A DNA stretch of 13,142 nucleotides from positions 66,501 through 79,642 of the forward strand of contig MFJA01000011.1 in assembly GCA_001779055.1 (NCBI GenBank). The letters are read 5' to 3'. The notes beneath the pieces were generated by a model. That model ran no database searches. It saw only the letters and a program-made list of their open reading frames with translations, and was not told the origin of the DNA. The stretch is from Candidatus Gottesmanbacteria bacterium RBG_16_37_8. Lineage in GTDB: Bacteria > Patescibacteriota > Microgenomatia > 2-02-FULL-39-11. Below are positions 1 through 6,664 of this stretch, piece after piece; the first letter of the stretch is position 1, and every line of letters starts with the position of its first letter. Position numbers and translations under genes: made by a program.

Positions 1-18
1 CTTTGCGGGGACACCTCA

Positions 19-24
19 TATAAT
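19..24 (+). promoter_or_regulatory. -10 box TATAAT of a probable leaderless promoter
   Basis: A consensus TATAAT ends six bases before the ATG at 31, so transcription would begin at or next to the start codon. No Shine-Dalgarno sequence can fit. The -35 region would lie at the very edge of the window and cannot be judged. Confidence 0.6.
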
Positions 25-30
25 TATCTA

Positions 31-285
31 ATGTATTACGTTTATGTTTTATATTCAAAATTAGAAAAGCAATTTTATATCGGTTACACCAAAAATTTAA
101 AGCAACGTCTAAGTCAACATTTACATAAAGAAGTTTATTCCACAAAAAATATACTACCCAAGCTGATATATTTTGAAGGCTATATCAATCAAGAAGACGC
201 CATTGGGAGAGAAAAATTTCTAAAAGGTGGTTCTGGTCATAAATATTTAAATAAACAGTTAAAAAATTATCTTAGTACTAATTAA
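31..285 (+). CDS. Stand-alone GIY-YIG endonuclease-domain protein
   Basis: This 84-residue protein is essentially one GIY-YIG nuclease domain of the UPF0213/YhbQ-like type. The first motif appears as VYV near residues 4-6, the second as YIG near 17-19, followed by the conserved arginine in LKQRL and a downstream RE pair in GREKFLK that fits the catalytic glutamate. There is no second DNA-binding domain, so it is not a typical homing endonuclease. Such solo domains are repeatedly found in CPR genomes; their role is unproven and could be repair or DNA processing. A related 92-residue copy lies at 9463-9741. The ATG is supported by the TATAAT ending six bases upstream. Confidence 0.85.
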   Translation: MYYVYVLYSKLEKQFYIGYTKNLKQRLSQHLHKEVYSTKNILPKLIYFEGYINQEDAIGREKFLKGGSGHKYLNKQLKNYLSTN

Positions 286-349
286 CTCCTGTCTATATGT
301 GGAATTCTAAGTTTATCTTTAAAAAGGATTAGGGGAATTTTTTATGGAT

Positions 350-355
350 TAAAAT
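350..355 (+). promoter_or_regulatory. -10 box TAAAAT of a probable leaderless promoter
   Basis: TAAAAT ends six bases before the comF-like ATG at 362, the same spacing seen before several other genes here. No Shine-Dalgarno sequence lies in that interval, and an ATG at 344 runs straight into a stop. The AT-rich background makes a single hexamer weak evidence. Confidence 0.45.
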
Positions 356-361
356 ATATTT

Positions 362-1033
362 ATGCCTCTCTTAAGTCTGTTTTTCCCCCGGCGTTGCGTC
401 TCCTGCGGCAAGATCGGCCGCTATTTCTGTAAGAAATGTTCCAGGAATATTAGTTTTATTAATTATTTATTTTGTCCTGTCTGCCGCCATCCATCAATGG
501 ATGGTACCACTCACGCCCGCTGCCGCAACCGGTTTTCACTTGACGGACTATTTGTTTCAGCCAATTATAGAGGCCCTGTAAAAAAAGCTCTTCGTCTGAT
601 GAAATACCAGTATGTTTCCGATTTAACCAGTGAATTGACTGATTTACTGTTTACTTCTGCTCCTTCTTTTCTTAAAAATCTGGATTTTCTGATCCCTGTA
701 CCGCTTCATCCAAAAAGGGAAAAAGATAGGGGATTTAATCAAAGCTTCCTAATTGCCAAGTTATTAGGAAAAAAGTTAAATATTCCGGTCAGAAAAAACC
801 TTCTGCAAAGGATAAAAGCAACCAAACCCCAATTCGGCTTAAAAGTTGGAGAGCGCAATCTGAACATAAGAGGTGCCTTTAATCTTATTAATCCAGAGGT
901 TGTCAGACATAAAAAGATCGGACTCGTTGACGATGTGGCTACCACTTTTTTCACTCTTAAAGAATGCGCCAAAGAACTCAAAATTGCCCAAGCTAAATCA
1001 GTCTGGGCTATCGTTCTGGCTCACGGAAATTAA
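362..1033 (+). CDS. comF: ComF family phosphoribosyltransferase-like protein
   Basis: The 223-residue protein has the ComF layout: an N-terminal zinc ribbon with cysteine pairs at 12/15, 23/26 and 38/41 plus C54, then a type I phosphoribosyltransferase fold. IPVPLHPKREKDRGFNQS at about 111-128 is the family signature, and GLVDDVATTFFTL at about 187-199 is the PRPP-binding loop. In competent bacteria ComF is a cytosolic protein needed for DNA uptake, possibly acting with helicases on incoming single-stranded DNA. The usual loop reads DDV-x-TTGAT; here the glycine and alanine are both phenylalanine (F196, F197), so PRPP binding or catalysis may be altered. Length is normal for the family. It lies between a GIY-YIG gene and a tRNA, with no obvious operon partner. 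Confidence 0.9.
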   Translation: MPLLSLFFPRRCVSCGKIGRYFCKKCSRNISFINYLFCPVCRHPSMDGTTHARCRNRFSLDGLFVSANYRGPVKKALRLMKYQYVSDLTSELTDLLFTSAPSFLKNLDFLIPVPLHPKREKDRGFNQSFLIAKLLGKKLNIPVRKNLLQRIKATKPQFGLKVGERNLNIRGAFNLINPEVVRHKKIGLVDDVATTFFTLKECAKELKIAQAKSVWAIVLAHGN

Positions 1034-1047
1034 AGGAGTATTTTAGG

Positions 1048-1079
1048 CTGATTATGAAGAGACAATCTGCTATAATCAG
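1048..1079. repeat. 8-bp inverted repeat around the tRNA-Ser(GCU) promoter
   Basis: CTGATTAT at 1048-1055 is perfectly matched by ATAATCAG at 1072-1079, with 16 bases between. The right arm overlaps the -10 box at 1071-1076. It could be a terminator-like structure for comF, an operator or chance; no T-run follows. Confidence 0.4.
1071..1076 (+). promoter_or_regulatory. -10 box TATAAT for tRNA-Ser(GCU)
   Basis: A consensus TATAAT lies 14 bases before the 5' end of the tRNA at 1091, which allows a short 5' leader for RNase P. A -35 element is weak at best (CTGATT, 17 bases upstream). Confidence 0.55.
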
Positions 1080-1090
1080 ATGGTTAATAA

Positions 1091-1177
1091 GGAGGTGTCG
1101 CATAGTTGGTCCATTGCGAGGGTTTGCTAAACCCTTGAGCTGAAAGGCTCGCGTGGGTTCGAATCCCACCGCCTCCG
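1091..1177 (+). tRNA. tRNA-Ser(GCU)
   Basis: The acceptor stem GGAGGTG (1091-1097) pairs with CGCCTCC (1170-1176) with one T-G wobble, and G1177 is the discriminator base. The anticodon stem AGGGT/ACCCT encloses a seven-base loop with anticodon GCT at 1126-1128, reading AGC/AGU. A long variable arm, expected for class II serine tRNA, precedes the T-arm GTGGG-TTCGAAT-CCCAC. CCA is not encoded: the next bases are CAA, so the CCA end would be added enzymatically. A structured repeat begins at the discriminator base. Confidence 0.95.
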
Positions 1178-1204
1178 CAACGTAATAAATTGCAGCGCAA
1201 ATTT
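1177..1204 (+). repeat. Truncated copy of the GCAACGT nested-hairpin repeat
   Basis: The discriminator G of tRNA-Ser starts GCAACGTAA, followed by a hairpin with arms AAATTGC (1187-1193) and GCAAATTT (1197-1204), which pair with one bulged A. The closing ACGTTGC and second hairpin of the fuller copies at 9373 and 13078 are missing. Confidence 0.5.
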
Positions 1205-1269
1205 GTATAAAAACCAGTGAATCTCAAGTTTCCGAATTTTAACTAGTTGCTTCCATAGACCAAAATCAA

Positions 1270-1275
1270 TACAAT
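1270..1275 (+). promoter_or_regulatory. -10 box TACAAT of a probable leaderless promoter
   Basis: TACAAT ends seven bases before the ATG at 1283 and no ribosome binding site is visible, so the mRNA may start at the start codon. Confidence 0.4.
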
Positions 1276-1282
1276 AAATTAT

Positions 1283-1681
1283 ATGAACAGAGTTATTCAT
1301 TTCGAGATCCATGCCGCCGATACCGCCAAAATGGCCGAGTTTTATAAAAAAGTTTTCGGCTGGGAAATCCGCAATTGGGGAAATGCTGACGTTGATTACT
1401 GGATCGTTATGACTGCTCCTGATAAAAGCAAAGAACCGGGTATTAACGGTGGAATCGTAGGAAGAAAAGGGTCTGAGCCAAAAGGAGGAGAGCCTGTTTC
1501 TTCTTTTGTCTGTACAATTGGTGTACCAAGTGTTGATCACTATATCAAAAAAATTGAGGCAGCCGGAGGAAAAAATGTTGCACCCAAAATGCCTATTCCC
1601 GGTTTGGCCTGGCTTGCTTATTGCACTGATATTGAAGGCAATATTTTCGGCATCTACCAAGACGATAAGAATGCAAAATAA
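1283..1681 (+). CDS. VOC superfamily protein (glyoxalase/bleomycin-resistance fold)
   Basis: The 132-residue protein has the two beta-alpha-beta-beta-beta modules of the vicinal oxygen chelate fold. The first module opens with RVIHFEIHAADTAKMAEFY, a very typical VOC start; the second begins with the VDHYIKKIEAAGG helix and ends with the usual DIEGNIFGIYQ strand, whose glutamate is a plausible metal ligand. Family members are metal-dependent lyases, dioxygenases or drug-binding proteins, and the exact substrate cannot be read from the sequence. It is cytosolic and of normal length. It lies downstream of tRNA-Ser(GCU), with its own -10 box close to the ATG, so it is probably a single transcription unit. 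Confidence 0.85.
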   Translation: MNRVIHFEIHAADTAKMAEFYKKVFGWEIRNWGNADVDYWIVMTAPDKSKEPGINGGIVGRKGSEPKGGEPVSSFVCTIGVPSVDHYIKKIEAAGGKNVAPKMPIPGLAWLAYCTDIEGNIFGIYQDDKNAK

Positions 1682-1714
1682 GGCTTTTTAGCTTCTTATG
1701 ACATAATGTATTAA

Positions 1715-1720
1715 TATAAC
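1715..1720 (+). promoter_or_regulatory. -10 box TATAAC of a probable leaderless promoter
   Basis: TATAAC ends five bases before the ATG at 1726 and no Shine-Dalgarno sequence intervenes. Confidence 0.4.
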
Positions 1721-1725
1721 AAAAC

Positions 1726-2376
1726 ATGAAAAAGAATAACCTTTATATTGCAATCGGTTTGGTCATTTTACTTCTTCTGGGTGGTGGAGCTTATTTCATG
1801 AGGAATTCTAGTTCAACTACCCCTCAAAGACCTTCATCTCAGTCAGATTCACAAGAAAAGTCTTCCGGAAATATGACTTCATTAAAAGATTTACTGACAT
1901 CCGGCAGACCGCAAAAATGTACTTTTACCGACACGACAGATGAAAGAAATACACAAGGTATTACCTATGTCGCCACTGGCAAGGTGCGCGGAGATTTCAC
2001 TTCAACCGATGAAGGTAAAACAGCTAATATGCATATGATGATAGATGGGAAAACCAGCTTTATTTGGGTTGATGGTGAAAGTAGGGGTTTTAAGATGGTA
2101 TTTAAACCTGAGGACCTGGACGAGGAACAGATAACCAACACTCCCAATCAGGCTATTGATCCGGATAAAAAGATTGATTTTAAATGCACTTCCTGGTCTG
2201 TTGATAATTCATTATTCGTTCCTCCGTCAAATGTAGAATTTACCGATTTTAGTACCATGTTTCCAACAGCCGGCCCCACCAAAGAAGGCCAGACAATGCC
2301 TGATCCCTGCGCTGCCTGTAATAATCTTCCGCAAGAAGCCAAAGACCAGTGCCGCACTGCCCTCAAATGTTCTTAA
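1726..2376 (+). CDS. Membrane-anchored exported protein of unknown function
   Basis: This 216-residue protein starts with KKNN, one hydrophobic segment (about 6-25) with no lipobox cysteine, then a Ser/Thr/Gln-rich linker (about 27-50). These features predict a single N-terminal anchor with the rest outside the cell. The main domain (about 50-170) contains alternating strands with CTFTD, a glycine-rich KVRGDF segment and a KTSFIWVDG strand, reminiscent of lipoprotein-carrier-like beta sheets, though this is only an impression. The C-terminus carries four cysteines (DPCAACNN, then DQC and KC), which could form disulfides outside the cell. I recall similar proteins annotated as hypothetical in CPR genomes but cannot assign a function. 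The downstream membrane-protein gene has its own -10 box. Confidence 0.75.
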   Translation: MKKNNLYIAIGLVILLLLGGGAYFMRNSSSTTPQRPSSQSDSQEKSSGNMTSLKDLLTSGRPQKCTFTDTTDERNTQGITYVATGKVRGDFTSTDEGKTANMHMMIDGKTSFIWVDGESRGFKMVFKPEDLDEEQITNTPNQAIDPDKKIDFKCTSWSVDNSLFVPPSNVEFTDFSTMFPTAGPTKEGQTMPDPCAACNNLPQEAKDQCRTALKCS

Positions 2377-2386
2377 CCTCCTAAGT

Positions 2387-2392
2387 TATAAT
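2387..2392 (+). promoter_or_regulatory. -10 box TATAAT deciding the downstream start
   Basis: A consensus TATAAT ends seven bases before GTG at 2400 but only one base before the TTG at 2394. With the 5-7 base spacing seen at other genes here, GTG 2400 is the likely start of a leaderless message. Confidence 0.5.
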
Positions 2393-2399
2393 ATTGTCA

Positions 2400-3485
2400 G
2401 TGTTGCTGAATAAAAATCACTATTTAGTTATTCTTTCCGTAATTCTTCTTACCGTCATTTTATATTGGCCTTCATTTTCTTCACCCTTTTTTCAGGACGA
2501 CGTGGTCGTATTAAGATCAAAAAATATTTCAAATTTTTTGACTACTCTTCCTAAAAACCGTTATTACCCTGTTTCAGTTCAGCTTTTTTATTCGTTCTCC
2601 AAATCTGTCTTTGGTCTTAATCCTTTTGGTTTTCATTTAATCCTTTTTATTTTTTCTTCATTATCGTTATTCCTGATTTTCAGTCTTGCCCGAAAAATCC
2701 TCCTTGATGATAAAAAAGCTTATCTGACAGTATTTTTCTATGCTTTTAATATCTCACTTTTCGCCAATTTCTATTGGGTAGCTGTCTCTTATTTTGTTTT
2801 TGGAGGATTTTTTATCTTTCTCTCTCTTTATTTTTATTGGCAGAAGAATTTCCTTACATTATCTCTGATTAGTTTTGTCATGGCGCTTCTCAGTAATGAA
2901 TTAGCATTCGTTTACCCTTTTCTCCTCACCATCACTTCCTGGTATTTTAAAAAATGGTCAAAATCTTTAATATTTTTCTTAATAATAGGTTTTCTTTATA
3001 TCCTTTTTAAAATATTTCTTATCGGTTTTTCCACCAACACCGACTATACACTGAATTTTTTTGGAATTTTCTCAACAGCCAGATGGTATCTTTTAAGAGC
3101 CTTCAATCTGCCGGAAGGAATAAAATTTGCATCTGATCGGTCTCTGTTAATTTTATTTGTAATATTCTTAATGTTTCTGTTGATCAGTTTTTATTACCGG
3201 TTAAAATCCAAAAAAATTGATTTCCGGTTATATCTTTTCTCTTTATTTTGGTTTTTAATTGGTGCCTTGCCTTTTTTCTTTCTGCCGATGCATCTCTCAT
3301 CATATTATTTAACGGTTGCTCTTTTCGGCATCTCTCTTTTCTTTTCAAATCTTTTGTCGGAAAACCCCAGAATATTACTGTTGGCTATACTGGTCTATTT
3401 CTTACTCACCTTTCGCGGACTGATTTTTCTTTCCCAAACGCATTGGATTATTCTTAAAAATACCGGTCCTATTGGCATTATGTAA
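2400..3485 (+). CDS. Polytopic membrane protein, GT-C glycosyltransferase-like
   Basis: The protein is about 361 residues from GTG 2400 and is mostly hydrophobic, with roughly nine or ten membrane segments. After the first segment comes YWPSFSSPFFQDD; an acidic pair (D33-D34) in the first extracellular loop is the hallmark of GT-C enzymes that transfer sugars from lipid-linked donors. The rest lacks motifs I can name, and the length is short for a PMT/GT39 or TMTC-type enzyme, with no large extracellular C-terminal domain. It would act in the cytoplasmic membrane in surface glycosylation. No Shine-Dalgarno sequence precedes any candidate start (TTG 2394, GTG 2400); the -10 position favours 2400. 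Confidence 0.65.
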   Translation: MLLNKNHYLVILSVILLTVILYWPSFSSPFFQDDVVVLRSKNISNFLTTLPKNRYYPVSVQLFYSFSKSVFGLNPFGFHLILFIFSSLSLFLIFSLARKILLDDKKAYLTVFFYAFNISLFANFYWVAVSYFVFGGFFIFLSLYFYWQKNFLTLSLISFVMALLSNELAFVYPFLLTITSWYFKKWSKSLIFFLIIGFLYILFKIFLIGFSTNTDYTLNFFGIFSTARWYLLRAFNLPEGIKFASDRSLLILFVIFLMFLLISFYYRLKSKKIDFRLYLFSLFWFLIGALPFFFLPMHLSSYYLTVALFGISLFFSNLLSENPRILLLAILVYFLLTFRGLIFLSQTHWIILKNTGPIGIM

Positions 3486-3515
3486 TTTCCATCTGGCAGA
3501 TCTTTGCAAAAAAGA

Positions 3516-3521
3516 TATAAT
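3516..3521 (+). promoter_or_regulatory. -10 box TATAAT upstream of the 177-aa membrane protein gene
   Basis: TATAAT ends 21 bases before the ATG at 3543, giving a short leader of about 15 bases. No -35 consensus is evident. Confidence 0.5.
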
Positions 3522-3542
3522 TAGTATTAATTAACTACTGCC

Positions 3543-4076
3543 ATGACTGATGAAATAAAAAAATTTCTATCACAAAAACCGGATCTCAATCAAACTCTGT
3601 TAGAGTGGGAAAGTCCCTCCCACCCCTATAAAAAAAGAAGCAAACTTTTTTATCAGACTGTCCTTGCCTTCACTTTCCTTCTTGTAGTCATTGTCTTTTT
3701 TCTTCATGAGTTTTTACTAATAGGTGTTATTTTGTCGCTTGTCTTTGTCATCTATACCATCTATTCGGTTCCGCCGATTATTGTCGAACATAAGATTACT
3801 CCTCTTGGTATCAATAACGCCGGCAGGTTATTCCGCTGGCAGGAGCTCTATGCTTTTTGGTTTGAGGAAAAGTGGGAAAAAACCATGCTGGTTGTACAAA
3901 CTCATCTGCCGTTACTCTCACAGATAAGAGCAGTCATCGATCAAAATTCTGAGGGAAAAATTAAACAAATTTTAGGCAAGTATCTTCTTTTTATTGAAAA
4001 ACCTTCTAAAAGTGTTGTTGACCGTCTGTCAGATTGGATCACCAGTAATATTCCTCTGGAAGCCGCGAATAAATAA
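3543..4076 (+). CDS. Small two-TM membrane protein with cytosolic C-terminal domain, unknown function
   Basis: This 177-residue protein has a hydrophilic N-terminus (1-35), two close membrane segments (about 36-55 and 58-76) forming a hairpin, and a soluble domain from about 80 with PPIIVEHKITPLGI and GRLFRWQELYAFWFEEKW. That order, a TM pair then strands with a tryptophan-rich W-x-E element, resembles bacterial PH-like domain proteins, in which a membrane hairpin precedes a beta-barrel domain; the assignment is tentative. It is probably a monocistronic gene between the GT-C-like gene and tRNA-Arg. I cannot name its function. Confidence 0.7.
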   Translation: MTDEIKKFLSQKPDLNQTLLEWESPSHPYKKRSKLFYQTVLAFTFLLVVIVFFLHEFLLIGVILSLVFVIYTIYSVPPIIVEHKITPLGINNAGRLFRWQELYAFWFEEKWEKTMLVVQTHLPLLSQIRAVIDQNSEGKIKQILGKYLLFIEKPSKSVVDRLSDWITSNIPLEAANK

Positions 4077-4096
4077 AATTGTCAGAATCCCCCTGG

Positions 4097-4126
4097 TTGG
4101 ATTAATCGGATTTTACATATTATAAT
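4097..4126 (+). promoter_or_regulatory. Promoter for tRNA-Arg(GCG), possibly also tRNA-Ser(CGA)
   Basis: TTGGAT at 4097-4102 and TATAAT at 4121-4126 are separated by 18 bases, a good two-box promoter. The tRNA-Arg 5' end is 18 bases after the -10 box. tRNA-Ser(CGA) starts six bases after tRNA-Arg ends, so both are likely co-transcribed. Confidence 0.65.
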
Positions 4127-4144
4127 AAACTGCACTTTTGATTT

Positions 4145-4216
4145 GTCCCCGTAGCTTAACGGATAGAGCGCAGCCCTGCGGAGGCTGATATACCAGTTCG
4201 ATTCTGGTCGGGGACG
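4145..4216 (+). tRNA. tRNA-Arg(GCG)
   Basis: The acceptor stem GTCCCCG (4145-4151) pairs perfectly with CGGGGAC (4209-4215), with G4216 as discriminator. The anticodon stem CAGCC/GGCTG encloses CTGCGGA, giving anticodon GCG at 4178-4180, which reads CGC and, by wobble, CGU. The T-arm ACCAG-TTCGATT-CTGGT is intact. CCA is not encoded. Most bacteria read these codons with an ACG anticodon converted to inosine, so GCG is unusual. Confidence 0.93.
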
Positions 4217-4221
4217 CTTTT

Positions 4222-4313
4222 GGAGGAGTGCTCGGAGTGGTTTAACGGCCAGGTCTCGAAAACCTTGGGGGTCCAAAAGGCCCGCGTGGGTTCGAATCCC
4301 ACCTCCTCCGCCA
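4222..4313 (+). tRNA. tRNA-Ser(CGA), integration site of the mobile element
   Basis: The acceptor stem GGAGGAG (4222-4228) pairs perfectly with CTCCTCC (4303-4309), G4310 is the discriminator, and CCA is encoded at 4311-4313. The loop CTCGAAA gives anticodon CGA at 4257-4259, reading UCG. A long variable arm lies between the anticodon stem and the T-arm GTGGG-TTCGAAT-CCCAC. It is the only one of the four tRNAs here with genomic CCA, and a serine recombinase gene runs antisense into it, both pointing to a 3' end replaced by an integrated element. UCG can usually also be read by a UGA-anticodon tRNA-Ser, which would make this locus a tolerant target. Confidence 0.95.
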
Positions 4314-5762
4314 GGTCTCAATATCTTCACTTTTATTGAGATTTTCAAGGTATTTCCAAGGTAGTTTATATTGTACTGACGCTATTTCTTCTTTTTTAAT
4401 AGAAGCGTTCCAAAGTAAAGAATTTAATAAATCGCGTCTTACTAAATCATCACCCTCTTTAAACATATAAGAGAGCGAAGAGGCCTTATTTTTGATATTT
4501 CTGACCCGTTCCAAAGTTAAATCAATATTTTGCGGTTTAGAGTGCTTTAATTGGACTTCAAGATTAACTTTTTCGTTTTCAAGCTCTTTTTTCTTCAGGT
4601 CATATTTTTCTTCATTAATTCGTTTTTCCAAAAGAAGATCAAGAAGTTTATCTAATTTTTGATTAGCTTTATTTAACTGACTGTTTAATATTGAACTGTT
4701 ATTCCAGGTATCACTATTTTGTTTTCTCAAATCTTCCTCATAAGCCAGTAAAGACAATGAAGCAATAGGCTCTTTTAATTGAATCCTGTTAAATAATTCA
4801 AAAAACAGGTCATAAATTGTGCTTTGAGTGAGATATTTTTTATGCGCTTCACAAATTCCTTTACCATTTGTGCAGTAATAATAATTGTGTTTTTCTTTCT
4901 TAGTAGTAGCAGTTAATTTACACCCGCAATAATCACAAATAAGAAAATCCCTATACAGAAAATCATGTTTTTGCTTCTTTGATCTGTTTTTACCAATCAA
5001 AACGTCCTGAACTAAATCAAAAATAGTTTTAGAAATAATCGGTTCATGAATTCCTTTATATAACTGACCTTTTATTCTTATTACTCCATAATAAACAGGA
5101 TTAATAAGCATTCTGTAAATATCGGCCTTGCATACTTTTTTATTGGAAATTCTTGTCCTGAATCCTTGTTCATAAAGTATTTGAGTTAATTGTTTTAGAC
5201 TAAAATTTCCTGTGGAGTAAAGTTCAAAAGCGGATTTTATATATTTTGCCTTTTCTGGATCAGGGAAAATTTTGCTTTCTTTATTTAAATAACCAATAGG
5301 AGCATAAGAGGGATATTCTCCTTTTAGAAGTTTTGTTTTTATTCCTTCTTTAACCCTTATAGATAAATTTCTTGAATAATGGGAGGCAAAAACGAAGTCA
5401 AAATCCATATAAAGCATGTCATGGACTGAATTATAAATTTTTGAGGGAGTTCTGATCTCTTTTAAGTATCCTTCCTCAAAGAGTTTGACGATCTGGCCGG
5501 ATTCTATTCCATTTCGGCTTAATCGGTCAGTGTGAAGGACTAGAAGGGCATTTGCCAAGCCATTTCGGATGTCATTAAGCATTGAGGAAAAACGAGGTCT
5601 GTTTCCGTCAGTTTTCGCACTTTTACTTTCCGTTAATACTTTTACAATTTCCAGATTATATTTTTTCGCGTACTCTGTAAGTTCTCTTTCCTGTGTTTCA
5701 AGAGATTGGATTTGTTTAGTTTCTTCCTCTGATGATTTCCGGCAGTAAATAATATGTTTCAT
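4242..5762 (-). CDS. Large serine recombinase (integrase)
   Basis: The 506-residue protein begins with a resolvase-type catalytic domain: YCRKSSEEE at 6-14 supplies R8 and the nucleophile serine (S10), and HTDRLSR at 77-83 gives the conserved arginines. The recombinase domain follows (PIGYLN, then PEKAKYIKSAFELY near 169-182), then a zinc ribbon with cysteines 276, 279, 297 and 304, and a long coiled coil (about 345-425). This is the complete layout of large serine recombinases, which integrate and excise DNA circles at short att sites. The start ATG overlaps the rep stop codon by four bases (ATGA), so translation is coupled. The last 23 codons, starting at the complement of the CCA end, are antisense to tRNA-Ser; the C-terminus should therefore change on excision. 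Confidence 0.93.
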   Translation of the reverse strand: MKHIIYCRKSSEEETKQIQSLETQERELTEYAKKYNLEIVKVLTESKSAKTDGNRPRFSSMLNDIRNGLANALLVLHTDRLSRNGIESGQIVKLFEEGYLKEIRTPSKIYNSVHDMLYMDFDFVFASHYSRNLSIRVKEGIKTKLLKGEYPSYAPIGYLNKESKIFPDPEKAKYIKSAFELYSTGNFSLKQLTQILYEQGFRTRISNKKVCKADIYRMLINPVYYGVIRIKGQLYKGIHEPIISKTIFDLVQDVLIGKNRSKKQKHDFLYRDFLICDYCGCKLTATTKKEKHNYYYCTNGKGICEAHKKYLTQSTIYDLFFELFNRIQLKEPIASLSLLAYEEDLRKQNSDTWNNSSILNSQLNKANQKLDKLLDLLLEKRINEEKYDLKKKELENEKVNLEVQLKHSKPQNIDLTLERVRNIKNKASSLSYMFKEGDDLVRRDLLNSLLWNASIKKEEIASVQYKLPWKYLENLNKSEDIETWRRRWDSNPRGPFGPPRFSRPGR

Positions 5763-6664
5763 GAAGTTTTTTTTGGAGCAGGAATATCAACAATTTTTTC
5801 CTTGTAGTTAGGAGAATTCAAGTTATTATACACCCATACTAAATTAGCATCGACCATAGCTCTTGTAAATTCAGTTGTTTTTAAATCTTTATAAAGCTGT
5901 TTTATTTTATTTGATATAGGGCGAATACAGGTTTTACTTATTGAATATCGTCTTTGAAAAAACCGGAAATAACTTTCTGAATTATTCTCTTTAATACCTT
6001 TGACAATATAATCTGAAATATAGTTACTAACTCCGATTAAAGTTTTGACATTCTCAATCCACATGATATGTCCGCCACCCACATGAACCCATAAAGCGCT
6101 AATAAGTTTAATTGGTAAAAAGTGGTTGTAAAGTATATGCAAATGGGCGATAGAACTTTTTTGAAATTCTAATACCCACACGTATTTAATTTTTTCTTTA
6201 ATTTTCTTCTCATATTTTCGTCTAAGAATAGTATTGAAATGATTAAATAATTTTGTGATATATCTGTGCGAGTTTGATAAAAATTGATCGGGTATTTTAG
6301 ATGGATCTAAAGTTAATGTAAGAAAGTACGAAAGATTATTTAATACTATTACATCTCTTAGATAATATTTAACCGATAATGCTTTATTAAGTTGGCATTT
6401 TGGACAAGTCCACGAATTACAGGGTATACGGCTAAAAATTACTTGTTTAGGTTTACCATCAATAAATTTTATAAAAGCGATTCTAAAGGTATTGCAAAAT
6501 TTTGGAGGGATAACTCTGGTTTTAAAAAATTTGTCTTTAAGTTTTAATTTTGATATAGAGGTTTCTTGTTGAATTGATCTAATATTAGTCAAGTATAGTG
6601 TCGTCTCGCTATCGCGAGCCGACAGATTATCACCTGACTTAATCAAATCAAAATCACTTCCCAT
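5759..6664 (-). CDS. HUH-type rolling-circle replication initiator with two tyrosines
   Basis: From the ATG at 6664 the protein has about 301 residues. A cysteine cluster (C57, C82, C87, C90; pattern CNSWTCPKC) probably binds zinc. FLTLTLDP at 114-121 fits Rep motif 1, AHLHIL at 173-178 is the metal-binding HUH motif 2, and NYISDYIVK at 214-222 is motif 3 with two tyrosines four apart, as in the phiX174 gpA-like group. Such enzymes nick one strand at the origin and stay covalently attached through tyrosine. The reading frame can be extended to ATG 6688 or TTG 6700, but ATG 6664 overlaps the end of a 58-aa ORF by 11 bases and has GGGAAG about 13 bases upstream, favouring it. The stop overlaps the recombinase start. 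Confidence 0.85.
   Translation of the reverse strand: MGSDFDLIKSGDNLSARDSETTLYLTNIRSIQQETSISKLKLKDKFFKTRVIPPKFCNTFRIAFIKFIDGKPKQVIFSRIPCNSWTCPKCQLNKALSVKYYLRDVIVLNNLSYFLTLTLDPSKIPDQFLSNSHRYITKLFNHFNTILRRKYEKKIKEKIKYVWVLEFQKSSIAHLHILYNHFLPIKLISALWVHVGGGHIMWIENVKTLIGVSNYISDYIVKGIKENNSESYFRFFQRRYSISKTCIRPISNKIKQLYKDLKTTEFTRAMVDANLVWVYNNLNSPNYKEKIVDIPAPKKTS

Noticed and set aside
1127..1660. 177-codon minus-strand reading frame containing RRRWDSNPRE
   Set aside because: It runs antisense through the VOC gene and tRNA-Ser; the RRRWDSNPR string is the well-known antisense translation of a serine tRNA end.
4082..4348. 88-codon minus-strand frame across two tRNA genes
   Set aside because: Its sequence (GGIRTHAGLL, RPRPESNW) is typical antisense tRNA translation, not a protein.
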